Positions 1-7,812 of a stretch of 40,103 bases of DNA are shown here, piece by piece. The notes beneath the pieces were generated by a model, which worked only from the letters and a program-made list of their open reading frames with translations, was not told the DNA's origin and made no database searches. This stretch comes from an uncultured Clostridia bacterium (lineage in GTDB: Bacteria > Bacillota > Clostridia > UBA1381): positions 1 to 40,103 of the forward strand of contig CANQJC010000018.1 in the NCBI GenBank assembly GCA_947624165.1. The letters run 5' to 3'. The translations under genes and the position numbers were made by a program. Position 1 is the stretch's first letter; each line of letters begins with the position of its first letter.

Positions 1-2
1 CG

Positions 3-92
3 GGTCCGCAAGGTGCGACAGGCGCGACAGGTGCGGTCGGTCCTACGGGTCCGCAAGGCGCGACAGGTGCAACGGGTGCGGTCGGTCCCACG
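3..92 (+). repeat. Two tandem 45-bp units in the collagen stalk
   Basis: Bases 3-47 and 48-92 encode the same 15-residue block ([15 protein letters not shown]) and differ only at a few third codon positions. The array probably continues to the left of the window. Repeats of this kind change copy number between strains by slippage or recombination, so stalk length may vary and short-read assembly may have collapsed it. Confidence 0.85.
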
Positions 93-596
93 GGTCCGCA
101 GGGTCCCGCAGGTTCACAAGGTCCCGCAGGTCCGCAAGGTCCCGCAGGTCCGCAGGGTCTCCCCGGCACGGACGCTCCCGCCGCTTCCGCTGTAACGTAC
201 TACGCCGAATCTCCCACAGGCACGCCGACTGCCGTTGACGCAGGCACCGACGTGTTGTTTACAACTCAAGGCTCGGCTGTCGGAACGGGAATCACAGCCG
301 GTGCGGGTGGAGCGGAATTTACGCTCGCCGATGAGGGAACGTATCTTGTTTTGTTCCGCGTTAACGCCACCGAAGCAAATTCCACGCTCGTTGTGACGCT
401 TAACGACGCAGAGCAGGAATACACGTTATCAGAAAATCCCGCCGCCGGTTCGCCCATTGTCGGTTCGGTTCTTGTTTCGACAACAGCGGCAAATACCGTA
501 CTGTCGGTTACAAACCCGTCGGCAGGGACGCAGTTCAACATTCCCGCCGACACGAATACTCCGGGAGCGATAATTACAATTGTGAGAATAGGATAA
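3..596 (+). CDS. Collagen-like repeat surface protein, C-terminal part (5' truncated by window edge)
   Basis: The open frame enters from the left edge and ends at TAA 594-596. It opens with 19 uninterrupted Gly-X-Y triplets (bases 3-173), rich in GPQ, GAT, GPT and GPA. A non-repetitive domain of about 140 residues follows, Ala/Thr/Val-rich with alternating hydrophobic strands and ending in AIITIVRIG. This architecture of collagen stalk plus compact beta-rich head is known from BclA-type exosporium and other bacterial collagen-like proteins, where the head trimerises like a C1q/TNF jelly roll; that fold is inferred here. The many Thr residues in the stalk are potential O-glycosylation sites, and a glycosyltransferase gene follows 84 bases downstream on the same strand. 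The Arg/Val-rich reading in another frame over the repeats is a shadow. The true start and any signal or anchor lie outside the window. Confidence 0.85.
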   Translation, partial: GPQGATGATGAVGPTGPQGATGATGAVGPTGPQGPAGSQGPAGPQGPAGPQGLPGTDAPAASAVTYYAESPTGTPTAVDAGTDVLFTTQGSAVGTGITAGAGGAEFTLADEGTYLVLFRVNATEANSTLVVTLNDAEQEYTLSENPAAGSPIVGSVLVSTTAANTVLSVTNPSAGTQFNIPADTNTPGAIITIVRIG

Positions 597-614
597 ACAA
601 GCAATACGGATAAA

Positions 615-640
615 TAAGCCGCGGCAAAAGCCGCGGCTTA
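615..640 (+). terminator. Hairpin after the collagen-like gene
   Basis: A perfect 11-bp stem (615-625 with 630-640) closes an AAAA loop 18 bases after the stop codon. The tail is TTAAATTT rather than a pure T run, so termination may be partial and some transcription could continue into the glycosyltransferase gene. Confidence 0.6.
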
Positions 641-680
641 AATTTGATACTCCGAAATTGTTTTGAATCGAGGTTGTTTT

Positions 681-1769
681 ATGAACAAATATAAAATTGC
701 GGTGTACGCCATAAGCAAGAACGAGGAAAAGTTCGCGGACAGATGGATGGATTCGATGAGCGAAGCGGACGCGATATACGTCGCGGATACGGGTTCCGAC
801 GACGCGACCGTCGAGAAGCTACTTGGGCGCGGCGCGGTCGTCAACGAAATCAGCGTGAATCCCTGGAGATTCGACGAAGCGCGCAATATATCCATGAGTT
901 TTATTCCCGACGATTTTGACATATGCGTATGCACCGATCTTGACGAAGTTTTCGAAAAAGGGTGGCGCGCGCTGATAGAAAATGCTTGGAACGACGATAC
1001 CACGCGTCTCAAGTACACGTATACCTGGAGCTTCAATGACGACGGTTCTCCCTCGGTAACGTTTCTTTATGAAAAGATCCATGCGCGCGAGGGATTCAAA
1101 TGGATACACCCCGTACACGAGGTACTGGATTATTTCGGTTCGAAGCCCGATGTTTACGCGCGTGAGGACAGAATACGCCTTAATCATTATCCCGATAAAA
1201 CGAAATCGCGCGGGCAATACCTGGAGCTTCTGGAACTGTCTGTCAGGGAATCACCCGACGACGACAGAAATATGCACTACCTCGGACGCGAATACATGTA
1301 TCGCGGTCAATGGGACAAATGTATAGCGACGCTCAAAAAACATCTCGCGATGCCGTCCGCCGACTGGAAAGACGAGCGGTGCGCGTCGATGAGGTATATT
1401 GCGCGGGCATATAAAGCGAAAAATGATTTTTACAGCGCGAATGTATGGCTTTTGCGCGCGATCGCGGAAGCACCGTATCTGCGCGAGCCGTATGTCGAAG
1501 CGGAGCGGCTCATGTATGATATGGGCAACTGGTACGGAGTTGTTTTTATGGCGCGCGAGGCACTGAAGATAACGAAGCGTCCCGAAAGCTATATTAACGA
1601 AGGCTTTTGCTGGGATTCGACAGTCTATGACCTTGCCGCCGTCGCCTGTTTTAATATCGGGGCATACGCGGAATCACTCGAATACGCAAAGAAAGCCGCC
1701 GCCCTGTCGCCCGATAACGAACGCATGAAAAATAATCTTCGCTTGATAGAGGAAAAGAATAAAGCGTGA
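681..1769 (+). CDS. Family-2-like glycosyltransferase with C-terminal TPR repeats
   Basis: The 362-residue protein has an N-terminal GT-A fold: AVYAISKNEEKFADRW at the start, VADTGSDD around residues 35-41, and a DLD metal/nucleotide-sugar motif (D86-L-D88, in CTDLDEVF). From about residue 190 it becomes helical, with TPR-like units (MHYLGREYMYRGQWDKCIATLKKHL; YAESLEYAKKAAALSPDNERM). TPR domains in such enzymes usually hold a protein acceptor. No signal peptide or membrane segment is visible, so it should act in the cytosol. The start at 681 is preferred over TTG 663 because GAGG (670-673) sits 7 bases upstream. It follows the collagen-like gene, which suggests that it glycosylates the Thr-rich collagen stalk; this is inference from position only. 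The sugar cannot be predicted. Confidence 0.8.
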   Translation: MNKYKIAVYAISKNEEKFADRWMDSMSEADAIYVADTGSDDATVEKLLGRGAVVNEISVNPWRFDEARNISMSFIPDDFDICVCTDLDEVFEKGWRALIENAWNDDTTRLKYTYTWSFNDDGSPSVTFLYEKIHAREGFKWIHPVHEVLDYFGSKPDVYAREDRIRLNHYPDKTKSRGQYLELLELSVRESPDDDRNMHYLGREYMYRGQWDKCIATLKKHLAMPSADWKDERCASMRYIARAYKAKNDFYSANVWLLRAIAEAPYLREPYVEAERLMYDMGNWYGVVFMAREALKITKRPESYINEGFCWDSTVYDLAAVACFNIGAYAESLEYAKKAAALSPDNERMKNNLRLIEEKNKA

Positions 1770-1799
1770 CGTGACGAACGTTCGTGAAACGATAAAAAA

Positions 1800-1824
1800 G
1801 CCCTTGCCGATCAGCGGCAAGGGC
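1800..1824 (-). terminator. Terminator of the hybrid kinase gene
   Basis: A 10-bp stem (1800-1809 with 1815-1824) with a 5-base loop is followed, read on the minus strand, by CTTTTTTAT. It lies just past the kinase stop codon at 1831 and may also stop rightward transcription from the glycosyltransferase gene. Confidence 0.8.
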
Positions 1825-1830
1825 ATATGT

Positions 1831-4407
1831 TTATTTCAGAAGCTCGTTTAACACCTCGTTGAGTTTTTCAAACTCTATCGGCTTTGCTATATGATTATTC
1901 ATTCCGCTGTCAAGCGCGGCTTTTTTATCCTCCTCAAACGCGTTGGCGGTCATCGCGACCACAGGTATATTGGCAAGCTCCTTATTGTCGAGAGCGCGTA
2001 TGGCGCGCGTGGCTTCATATCCGTTCATTATCGGCATTTGCACGTCCATAAGTATCAGGCTGTAATAACCCGGCTTGGAATTTTTGACCATGTCGACGGC
2101 AACGGTTCCGTCCTCGGCTGTTTCGACCTTGAAGCCGCTTTCACTGAGTATCTCGACCGCGATCTCACGGTTAAGCTCGTTATCCTCAACGAGAAGCAGT
2201 CTCTTCCCTTTCAGCGATTCCGCTGCTTTGGGAATAGCGGGTCCTTGGGTTTCCTGCGTACCGTTTATCGCCGAAATAAGCGTGTCGCGCAGCTCGGAAA
2301 TAAATATCGGTTTGTTGCAGAAGCCCGTAACGCCCGCCTCACGCGCTTCGTTTTCGAATATGCTCCAGTCATACGCCGTAAGTACGATTATCGGAACGTT
2401 TTTACCCGCTATCGAGCGTATGCGCCGCGCGACTTCTATACCGTTCAAATCCGGCAACGCCCAATCGATAATATACGCGTAAAACTCGTCTCCGACCTCC
2501 ACCGCCTGCTTTGCGCGGAGTACCGCTTCCTGCCCGTGCAGCGTCCACTCGGAACGCATACCTATCTGCATAAGCATCTTTGTCACGCTGTCGCACGTGG
2601 AAAAGCTGTCGTCCACCACAAGAACTCTCATTCCGGCAAGCTCGCGGATGACCTCTATCTGCTTGCGCTCGTGTGCAAGACGGAATTCCAGATTTATGAT
2701 AAACTCCGTTCCGGCGTTCTGCTCGCTCTTTGCTTCTATGGTACCGCCCATCGTCTCGACTATGCTCTTTGTAATAGCCATACCGAGACCCGTTCCCTGA
2801 ATACCGCTGACTGTCGACGTTTGCTCGCGCTCGAACGGTTCAAACACATGACGGAGAAATTCGTCGCTCATGCCTATTCCCGTGTCCTTGACGCGTATTT
2901 CGTAAGCACCGTATCCGTCCGGCGCGCCGGGTTTCTGGATCACCGTGAGCGACACCGAACCGCCCGACGGAGTGAATTTGATAGCGTTGCTGAGCAGATT
3001 CAAAAGCACCTGATTCACATGAAGCTTGTCGCAGTAAATATCCTCGTCCACGACGTCGATCGTATCCATAAAGAAATTCAGACGTTTTTCCTGCATTTGA
3101 GTTTGAATGATATTCCTCATATCCCTGAATATATCGGAAATACTACACTCTTTTTCTTCAATATTCAATCGTCCGCTTTCTATGCGGCTCATATCGAGTA
3201 TATCGTTAATAAGACTGAGAAGATGGTTGCTGGACGACATTATCTTCGTGAGATATTCCTTGACCTTTTCCTTGTTGTCGAGATTTGTCTCGGCAAGCGT
3301 GGTGAAACCGATTATGGCATTCATGGGCGTTCGTATGTCATGCGACATGTTGGAAAGGAACATCGTCTTTGCCTTCTCCGCCGCTTCGGCTTTATGCAGC
3401 TTCTCTTCCAGAACGGCGCGCTCCACCGCCTTCTGCGTAGCCATCTTCGCGTTACGGCTCACCCAGCAATAATACAGAATTACGGTTATCGCCATAACCA
3501 CGCCGAGCCAGAAGCATATACGCTGTACCGCAAAAACGCTTGAAAAAGCTTCTTTTTCGGGTACGGAAACGGCTATTGACCATTGGTTGATGTCCGCGGG
3601 AGAATAGTACATATACTCCCAGCCGTCCATATCTTTGGTACGGAAAACAACATAACCCGTGCCGAGAGAAAGAATGTCGTCGGTATATGCTTTCCAGTCC
3701 TTTTTACCCTTCGTTTCGCGTTCTTCATTACCGGCGTAATACTCATCGATATTACCCAATGAGTCATGCCACGTATCGAGTATGAAATCACCCGATTTCG
3801 TATCAATTATGTACACGGACGCGCTTGCGTTATAAATGTTATCTATATTCAGACTGTTCGGCAGCGTATCCAGATCCGTCACGCCGTACAATACGGCGGC
3901 TGTCTGTCCGTCCTGGATAATAGGCACGTAATGTCTCAGTATCGGTTTGTCCGACGACAGACCGTAGGTTCTGTTCGATACATGTTCTCCCTTCGGCGCG
4001 ATCTCCGCAAAGGATATCCTGTCGTCGTCCGCGGCGTCCGTGATAGTGCCGTCCGGTAAAAGTATCTTATCGTTTGCCATAAGCACGCGCACCTTCATCG
4101 TTTCAAACAACGGCGTGTTCGCCTCCATAACGGCGCATGTCGCGTCTATATCGAAATTATCCGCCTGCGATATGGTTTTCGCGGTGGCGTTAAGCAGACG
4201 GCTGTCGCGTTCAAGCATGGAAGTCACTTCCTCCTTGACCGTATTTACGCCTTCCTCCATACGGCTTATCGAACGCTCGCGCAGTACGGAATTGATTTGA
4301 AAATATGCGGCGAGCAGAAAAACAACGATAGCGATGATAACTATTCCCGTAGCAGTCAAGCTTCTGTCCATTTTGATTGCCTTGTTTTTTTTGCCAAACT
4401 TAAACAT
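1831..4407 (-). CDS. Membrane hybrid sensor histidine kinase with two receiver domains
   Basis: The 858-residue protein has a membrane segment at about 19-36, an extracytoplasmic sensor of some 260 residues (Cache-like, inferred) and a second membrane segment at about 298-315. These are followed by a HisKA domain (SHDIRTPMNAIIGF, phospho-acceptor H356) and a HATPase domain with N box (LLNLLSNAIKFTP), G1 (DTGIGM) and G2 (GTGLGMAI). Two receiver domains come last: the first (VLVVDDS at 595) has D648 and K699, the second (LLLVEDN at 737) has D788. No output domain follows, so phosphate must pass to a separate partner, as in phosphorelays, and none is encoded nearby. The start is supported by GGGGGA 6-7 bases upstream of ATG 4407. 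It is monocistronic, with its own promoter and terminator. The signal sensed is unknown. Confidence 0.93.
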   Translation of the reverse strand: MFKFGKKNKAIKMDRSLTATGIVIIAIVVFLLAAYFQINSVLRERSISRMEEGVNTVKEEVTSMLERDSRLLNATAKTISQADNFDIDATCAVMEANTPLFETMKVRVLMANDKILLPDGTITDAADDDRISFAEIAPKGEHVSNRTYGLSSDKPILRHYVPIIQDGQTAAVLYGVTDLDTLPNSLNIDNIYNASASVYIIDTKSGDFILDTWHDSLGNIDEYYAGNEERETKGKKDWKAYTDDILSLGTGYVVFRTKDMDGWEYMYYSPADINQWSIAVSVPEKEAFSSVFAVQRICFWLGVVMAITVILYYCWVSRNAKMATQKAVERAVLEEKLHKAEAAEKAKTMFLSNMSHDIRTPMNAIIGFTTLAETNLDNKEKVKEYLTKIMSSSNHLLSLINDILDMSRIESGRLNIEEKECSISDIFRDMRNIIQTQMQEKRLNFFMDTIDVVDEDIYCDKLHVNQVLLNLLSNAIKFTPSGGSVSLTVIQKPGAPDGYGAYEIRVKDTGIGMSDEFLRHVFEPFEREQTSTVSGIQGTGLGMAITKSIVETMGGTIEAKSEQNAGTEFIINLEFRLAHERKQIEVIRELAGMRVLVVDDSFSTCDSVTKMLMQIGMRSEWTLHGQEAVLRAKQAVEVGDEFYAYIIDWALPDLNGIEVARRIRSIAGKNVPIIVLTAYDWSIFENEAREAGVTGFCNKPIFISELRDTLISAINGTQETQGPAIPKAAESLKGKRLLLVEDNELNREIAVEILSESGFKVETAEDGTVAVDMVKNSKPGYYSLILMDVQMPIMNGYEATRAIRALDNKELANIPVVAMTANAFEEDKKAALDSGMNNHIAKPIEFEKLNEVLNELLK

Positions 4408-4458
4408 ATCTCGTCCCCCTATTGCGTCAATTCGAATCTGCGGTAATATTCTGTTTTT

Positions 4459-4487
4459 ATTGTATCATAAACGCGCGTATTATTCAA
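4459..4487 (-). promoter_or_regulatory. Predicted sigma-A promoter of the hybrid kinase
   Basis: Read on the minus strand: TTGAAT, a 17-base spacer, then TACAAT preceded by an extended TGA. It lies about 50 bases upstream of the kinase start. Confidence 0.55.
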
Positions 4488-4569
4488 GTCAAAAAAACGC
4501 GGTGAAAATAAAAGTAAAAAAACCGTAAATTATGTCTGTTTTTTTTATGATTTTAACTCTTAAGACACT

Positions 4570-4598
4570 TTTAAAAACGTCGTGTTTCAGGTTATAAT
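4570..4598 (+). promoter_or_regulatory. Possible sigma-A promoter of the symporter gene
   Basis: A perfect TATAAT -10 box at 4593-4598 is paired at 17 bases with only a weak TTTAAA -35. The start codon is 30 bases downstream, so the leader is short. Confidence 0.45.
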
Positions 4599-4628
4599 AA
4601 ATATATAATTTTAAAATGGGGGATTTTT

Positions 4629-5981
4629 ATGAACAAACGAGGTAAATTCTCAAACGGTTTCGGCTTTGTCCTCGCCGCGGCGGGCAGCGCGGTCGGGCTG
4701 GGAAATATATGGCGTTTTCCGTATCTTGTCGCAAAGTACGGCGGCGGCATATTCCTTATCTTTTACATTCTGCTCGTGCTCACGTTCGGCTACACGCTTA
4801 TGATAGCCGAAAACGCGATAGGCAGAAAATCGGGCAAGAGCGCGCTGTGCGCATTCGGAGAGCTAAGCAAAAAGTGGGCTTTTCTCGGCGTTATCGCGAC
4901 GCTTGTCCCAATGATAATTCTGCCGTATTATAACGTTATAGGCGGCTGGGTAATCAAATACACCGTAACGTTCGTATCAGGCGGTCACTCGCGCGCCGCG
5001 TCCGACACGTTCTTTAACGATATGCTCGCTTCTCCGTCGCAGCAGCTTTTATTCCAGTTTCTGTTTTCAGCGGTAACAACGCTTGTAATACTGCGCGGCG
5101 TTCAAAAGGGCATTGAGAAATTCAGCACGATACTTATGCCGCTGCTCATAGTCCTCGCCATAATCGTCGCGGTATATTCGATAACGCTTCCCGGCTCGTC
5201 GCTCGGGCTGAAATATCTCTTTATTCCCGACTTCAAGCATTTTTCCGTTTCGGGTATCCTCGGCGCGCTCGGTCAGATGTTCTATTCGCTTTCGCTGGCT
5301 ATGGGTATCATGATAGCCTACGGCTCGTACCTGCCGAAAGAAAACGATTTGGAAAAGAACGTGAGCCGAATCGAATTTTTTGATACGGGTATCGCGCTTC
5401 TTGCCGCGCTGATGATCATTCCAGCCGTGTTCGCATTTTCCGGCGGCGACGAAAGCGCGCTCACTGCAGGTCCCGGACTTATGTTCGTAACGCTGCCGAA
5501 GGTTTTCGAAAGTATGGGCATGTCTACGATTATCGGCTCGGCATTTTTCATACTCGTACTGCTCGCCGCGCTCACGTCTTCCGTTTCGATCATGGAAGCG
5601 ATCGTATCGTCGCTGTGCGACAGGTTCGGCTGGAGCAGAAATAAATCTACCGTATGCGTCGGCATAGGTTCGTTCCTTGTAGGAATACCCCCAATACTCG
5701 GTTACAGCGTGTGGAGCGGCGTAACGATAGGCGGCATGACGATCCTCGACATAATGGACTTTATAACGAACTCCGTACTTATGCCGATACTGTCTCTGCT
5801 GACGTGTATATTCATCGCGTACGTTCTGGGCGTATCGGTAATACATGACGAGGTGGAAATTTCGTCAAAATTCAAACGTAAAAAGCTTTTTGACCTTATG
5901 ATAAAATATATCGCGCCGATTTTCATTGTAGCAATACTGATTTCGTCAATATTGAGCGCGCTCGGCATAATCCGCGTATGA
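4629..5981 (+). CDS. Sodium-dependent transporter, neurotransmitter:sodium symporter (SNF) family
   Basis: The 450-residue integral membrane protein opens with the family signature in TM1 (GFVLAAAGSAVGLGNIWRFPYLVAKYGGG), where unwound backbone and side chains bind sodium and the amino-acid substrate in LeuT-like carriers. I count about 11-12 hydrophobic segments across the protein, a usual number and length for bacterial members. The family imports amino acids or related amines by sodium coupling; the substrate cannot be told from sequence. ATG 4629 is preceded by a strong GGGGGA at 4618-4623. The gene stands alone, divergent from the kinase gene, with a T-run terminator 10 bases after the stop. 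Confidence 0.93.
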   Translation: MNKRGKFSNGFGFVLAAAGSAVGLGNIWRFPYLVAKYGGGIFLIFYILLVLTFGYTLMIAENAIGRKSGKSALCAFGELSKKWAFLGVIATLVPMIILPYYNVIGGWVIKYTVTFVSGGHSRAASDTFFNDMLASPSQQLLFQFLFSAVTTLVILRGVQKGIEKFSTILMPLLIVLAIIVAVYSITLPGSSLGLKYLFIPDFKHFSVSGILGALGQMFYSLSLAMGIMIAYGSYLPKENDLEKNVSRIEFFDTGIALLAALMIIPAVFAFSGGDESALTAGPGLMFVTLPKVFESMGMSTIIGSAFFILVLLAALTSSVSIMEAIVSSLCDRFGWSRNKSTVCVGIGSFLVGIPPILGYSVWSGVTIGGMTILDIMDFITNSVLMPILSLLTCIFIAYVLGVSVIHDEVEISSKFKRKKLFDLMIKYIAPIFIVAILISSILSALGIIRV

Positions 5982-5990
5982 CAGACAAAG

Positions 5991-6020
5991 AAACCCGAAG
6001 CATCAAGCTTCGGGTTTTTT
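5991..6020 (+). terminator. Terminator of the symporter gene
   Basis: An 11-bp stem (5991-6001 with 6007-6017), 5-base loop and TTTTTT tail (6015-6020) form a classical intrinsic terminator. Confidence 0.9.
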
Positions 6021-6031
6021 CGGATAAAATA

Positions 6032-6058
6032 AGAAAAGGGAGCCGCGCTCCCTCTTCT
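6032..6058 (-). terminator. Terminator overlapping the stop codon of the small DUF6514-like gene
   Basis: Arms 6032-6043 and 6047-6058 pair with one mismatch around a 3-base loop. The minus-strand tail is T-rich (TTTTCTTATTTT). The TAG stop of the small gene (6057-6059) lies inside the hairpin. Confidence 0.7.
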
Positions 6059-6257
6059 ATTGATTCATAAAATCTTCTACCGCATCACGCAGATGCAACG
6101 GGCTTAAATCGTGCTCGTTAAACAAATCCGCAAGATGTTCGACTGCTGCTTTGATAGTTGAAATGTCCGATACGCAATCGGTATCATCGAAACAGATCCC
6201 GTAAACGAAACATTCCTCTCCTTCGAACGATTTCTTTTCTTTTGTTACTTTGTACAT
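6057..6257 (-). CDS. Small acidic protein, DUF6514-like
   Basis: The 66-residue protein has a pattern I recall from the clostridial DUF6514 family: an N-terminal strand pair (CFVYGICFDD), a middle VSDISTIKAAVEHLADLFNEHDLSP and a closing LRDAVEDFMNQ. No function is known for the family; it is soluble, with no signal peptide or metal motif. AAAGGAG 5-6 bases before ATG 6257 supports the start. A predicted promoter lies about 45 bases upstream and a terminator overlaps the stop codon, so it is transcribed as a very short unit, perhaps with the 27-codon ORF just upstream. The family assignment is from memory and uncertain. Confidence 0.7.
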   Translation of the reverse strand: MYKVTKEKKSFEGEECFVYGICFDDTDCVSDISTIKAAVEHLADLFNEHDLSPLHLRDAVEDFMNQ

Positions 6258-6302
6258 TTTTTCTCCTTTGTCTCTTATTTGTTTCCTCCTTTGTATGTTT
6301 AT

Positions 6303-6331
6303 ATACTACCACTTCCGTTTGAGAAAATCAA
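6303..6331 (-). promoter_or_regulatory. Predicted promoter of the DUF6514-like gene
   Basis: Minus strand: TTGATT, 17-base spacer, TAGTAT. It is placed to give a leader of about 40 bases carrying two purine-rich AAAGGAG stretches, the second of which is the ribosome binding site. Confidence 0.45.
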
Positions 6332-6389
6332 TATCTTTTACTGTATTGTAAGTAATTTGTAACAGGCGAAACATTCGCGCAATATTCAT
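6306..6389 (-). CDS. Candidate 27-codon small ORF upstream of the DUF6514-like gene
   Basis: ATG 6389-6387 follows AAGGAG by 8 bases, an excellent ribosome binding site in otherwise gene-free DNA. The frame reads 27 codons, starting MNIARMFRLLQITY and ending FLKRKW, to TAG at 6308-6306. The peptide is basic and partly amphipathic. It lies in the direction of the DUF6514-like gene and could be a leader peptide or an independent microprotein. Its stop codon overlaps the -10 box predicted for the next gene. Without conservation data it stays a candidate; the ribosome binding site is the only direct support. Confidence 0.35.
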   Translation of the reverse strand: MNIARMFRLLQITYNTVKDIDFLKRKW

Positions 6390-6458
6390 GTTATATACTC
6401 CTTCCGCGCAAATCGGTCGAAAACGCGGTATATTGCCGTAATATTGCGAATACCTGTT
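6361..6458. repeat. Long imperfect inverted repeat between DUF1015 and DUF6514-like genes
   Basis: The inner arms 6373-6386 and 6440-6451 match over 12 bp apart from a 2-base insertion. The outer arms AACAGG (6361-6366) and CCTGTT (6453-6458) also pair. The 53-base centre contains the ribosome binding site and start codon of the candidate small ORF. Possible roles are the 3' end of the DUF1015 transcript, an operator, or a leader structure. There is no T run beside it. Confidence 0.5.
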
Positions 6459-6496
6459 TTATTTATTCTCAAAACATACGTCAATATTAGCGGAAT

Positions 6497-7756
6497 TTAT
6501 TTGATTCGCTTACATTCCATATAAAATCTTTTATCGGCGGCTTCACCCATTGAAAACGTCTTTCTGGGCAGCGCGCCGTCCTTTATTACCGTTTCGAACA
6601 GCGCGTTCTTTTCCATTCGTTCCACCATAAAGCCTATCGTGCCGCTCTCTTTCGTAAGCTTTTCCACAACGTCGTCGCCGTGGATGTAGTCTATACGGCA
6701 GCCGTTTTCGGCGATATATTCGTCGAGAAAAAGCTGCAATGTGCCGACGGGAAGATTGCTCGGAGCGTTCTTTACGTAAACCGCGCCGCTTTTTCCTCCG
6801 TAGGTGTAGCGTATCTTCTGACCGCCGTTATCCTCGTATGACGCGTTGTAATGCGATACGAGCGCGGAAAGCAGCTTTTCGGGATCGCAGCCGAACACCA
6901 CGCGCTGAATAGGCTCGAATTCGAGCGCGTCGTCGTGGATATTCTCGACCTCGACGAGTGCGTACCGCGCGGGATGCGTTTCCGCTTCGGCAGGGCTGAG
7001 CGTCTTTTTTATCTCCTCCCAGCACGTTTTCGCCGTGGCGAGAGAGTGGTTTCCGTCGCCCGCCGCGAACGCAAGCACGCCTTTGCCGCGAACGCCGTAT
7101 TTCTTTTCGAATCGGTCCTTGTTTTCAAGCGCGTCAAGCGCGGATATTATCTCCGTCTTTGCCGCGCCGTTTACGAGATAACCCGTAAGATGACCGCCGC
7201 CGAGCATTAAATCGAAATCGTACAGCTTTTCAAAATCCGCTTTTTTCGACGCGATCGGCTCTATAACCGTTTTTTCTCTGTCGTCGATAAGCATAATGAT
7301 GTGCGGCAGCTCCAGCGGCGCGTTACGGCGCACCCTTTGACGCGGCGGGATACGCTCGACTATCGTCCCCTCTGTGGCGCGTATCTTCGACTGCGAGCCT
7401 TTTGTAAAATCGTACTCCTCCAAATCGAGCATACCGATAACGCCCTTGCGCGTCCTGCCGTCGGACTGCGTCCTTTCGACGTATATAAGCGCGTCTTGAA
7501 GCTTCCTGAACAATCCCGATTCAAGATATTTCCGCATTTGGGCGTTGATATTTTCTATCCGCTCATCGGCGTTGTCACCGTCAAGGTACACCTCGGGAAA
7601 AATCAAATTAAGCGTCGACGGACTATCGCCGACGATCTGCGCCGCCCTTTCCCAGTATTCCGGCTCGGACGTGTACTGGTCGCACGCCACGACGCTCCAT
7701 TTTGTGTGATCTGTGTTTTGCGGAATAAGTATATCCGCAGGTTTGAATATTGACAT
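6497..7756 (-). CDS. DUF1015 family protein
   Basis: The 419-residue protein begins MSIFKPADILIPQ and carries segments typical of clostridial DUF1015 proteins: WSVVACDQYTSEPEYW near the start, a central FAAGDGNHSLATAKTCWE and LVEVENIHDDALEFEPIQRVV. The GDGNHSLATAK stretch is the best conserved part and looks like an active or binding site; the biochemical function of the family is not established. The start is 7756 rather than an in-frame codon at 7795, because AGGAGG (7764-7769) is 7 bases upstream. It is the last gene of the minus-strand series mutS2-ybaK-DUF1015 and is separated from ybaK by a short palindromic repeat. Confidence 0.85.
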   Translation of the reverse strand: MSIFKPADILIPQNTDHTKWSVVACDQYTSEPEYWERAAQIVGDSPSTLNLIFPEVYLDGDNADERIENINAQMRKYLESGLFRKLQDALIYVERTQSDGRTRKGVIGMLDLEEYDFTKGSQSKIRATEGTIVERIPPRQRVRRNAPLELPHIIMLIDDREKTVIEPIASKKADFEKLYDFDLMLGGGHLTGYLVNGAAKTEIISALDALENKDRFEKKYGVRGKGVLAFAAGDGNHSLATAKTCWEEIKKTLSPAEAETHPARYALVEVENIHDDALEFEPIQRVVFGCDPEKLLSALVSHYNASYEDNGGQKIRYTYGGKSGAVYVKNAPSNLPVGTLQLFLDEYIAENGCRIDYIHGDDVVEKLTKESGTIGFMVERMEKNALFETVIKDGALPRKTFSMGEAADKRFYMECKRIK

Positions 7757-7778
7757 ATACCGTCCTCCTGTTTTGTTG

Positions 7779-7812
7779 GGCGTGCGCGTCCGCACGCCTA
7801 AATCATAATTTA
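7779..7812. repeat. Short palindromic element, copy 1 (between ybaK and DUF1015)
   Basis: Bases 7779-7798 form a perfect 8-bp hairpin (GGCGTGCG / CGCACGCC, loop CGTC). It is followed by a flank, AAATCATAATTTAT, that recurs at 10892-10905 beside a second copy of the same hairpin (10742-10761). The flank here runs into the stop codon of ybaK. It looks like a minimal or internally deleted relative of the larger element at 10726-10905. Confidence 0.65.

Noticed and set aside
13-195. Arg/Val/Gln-rich repeated ORF at the left edge
   Set aside because: It is the Gly-X-Y collagen repeat read in the wrong frame.
2075-2482. Ser-rich ORF on the plus strand
   Set aside because: Antisense to the receiver domains of the hybrid kinase; Ser/Phe-rich shadows of this kind recur opposite many genes here (for example 8823-9356).
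1891-3543. 550-codon open frame on the plus strand
   Set aside because: It lies opposite the conserved histidine kinase domains and has no ribosome binding site or recognisable domain; long antisense frames are common at this GC and codon bias.
5067-5846. 259-codon open frame on the minus strand
   Set aside because: Antisense to the SNF symporter; a charged sequence without domain or ribosome binding site.
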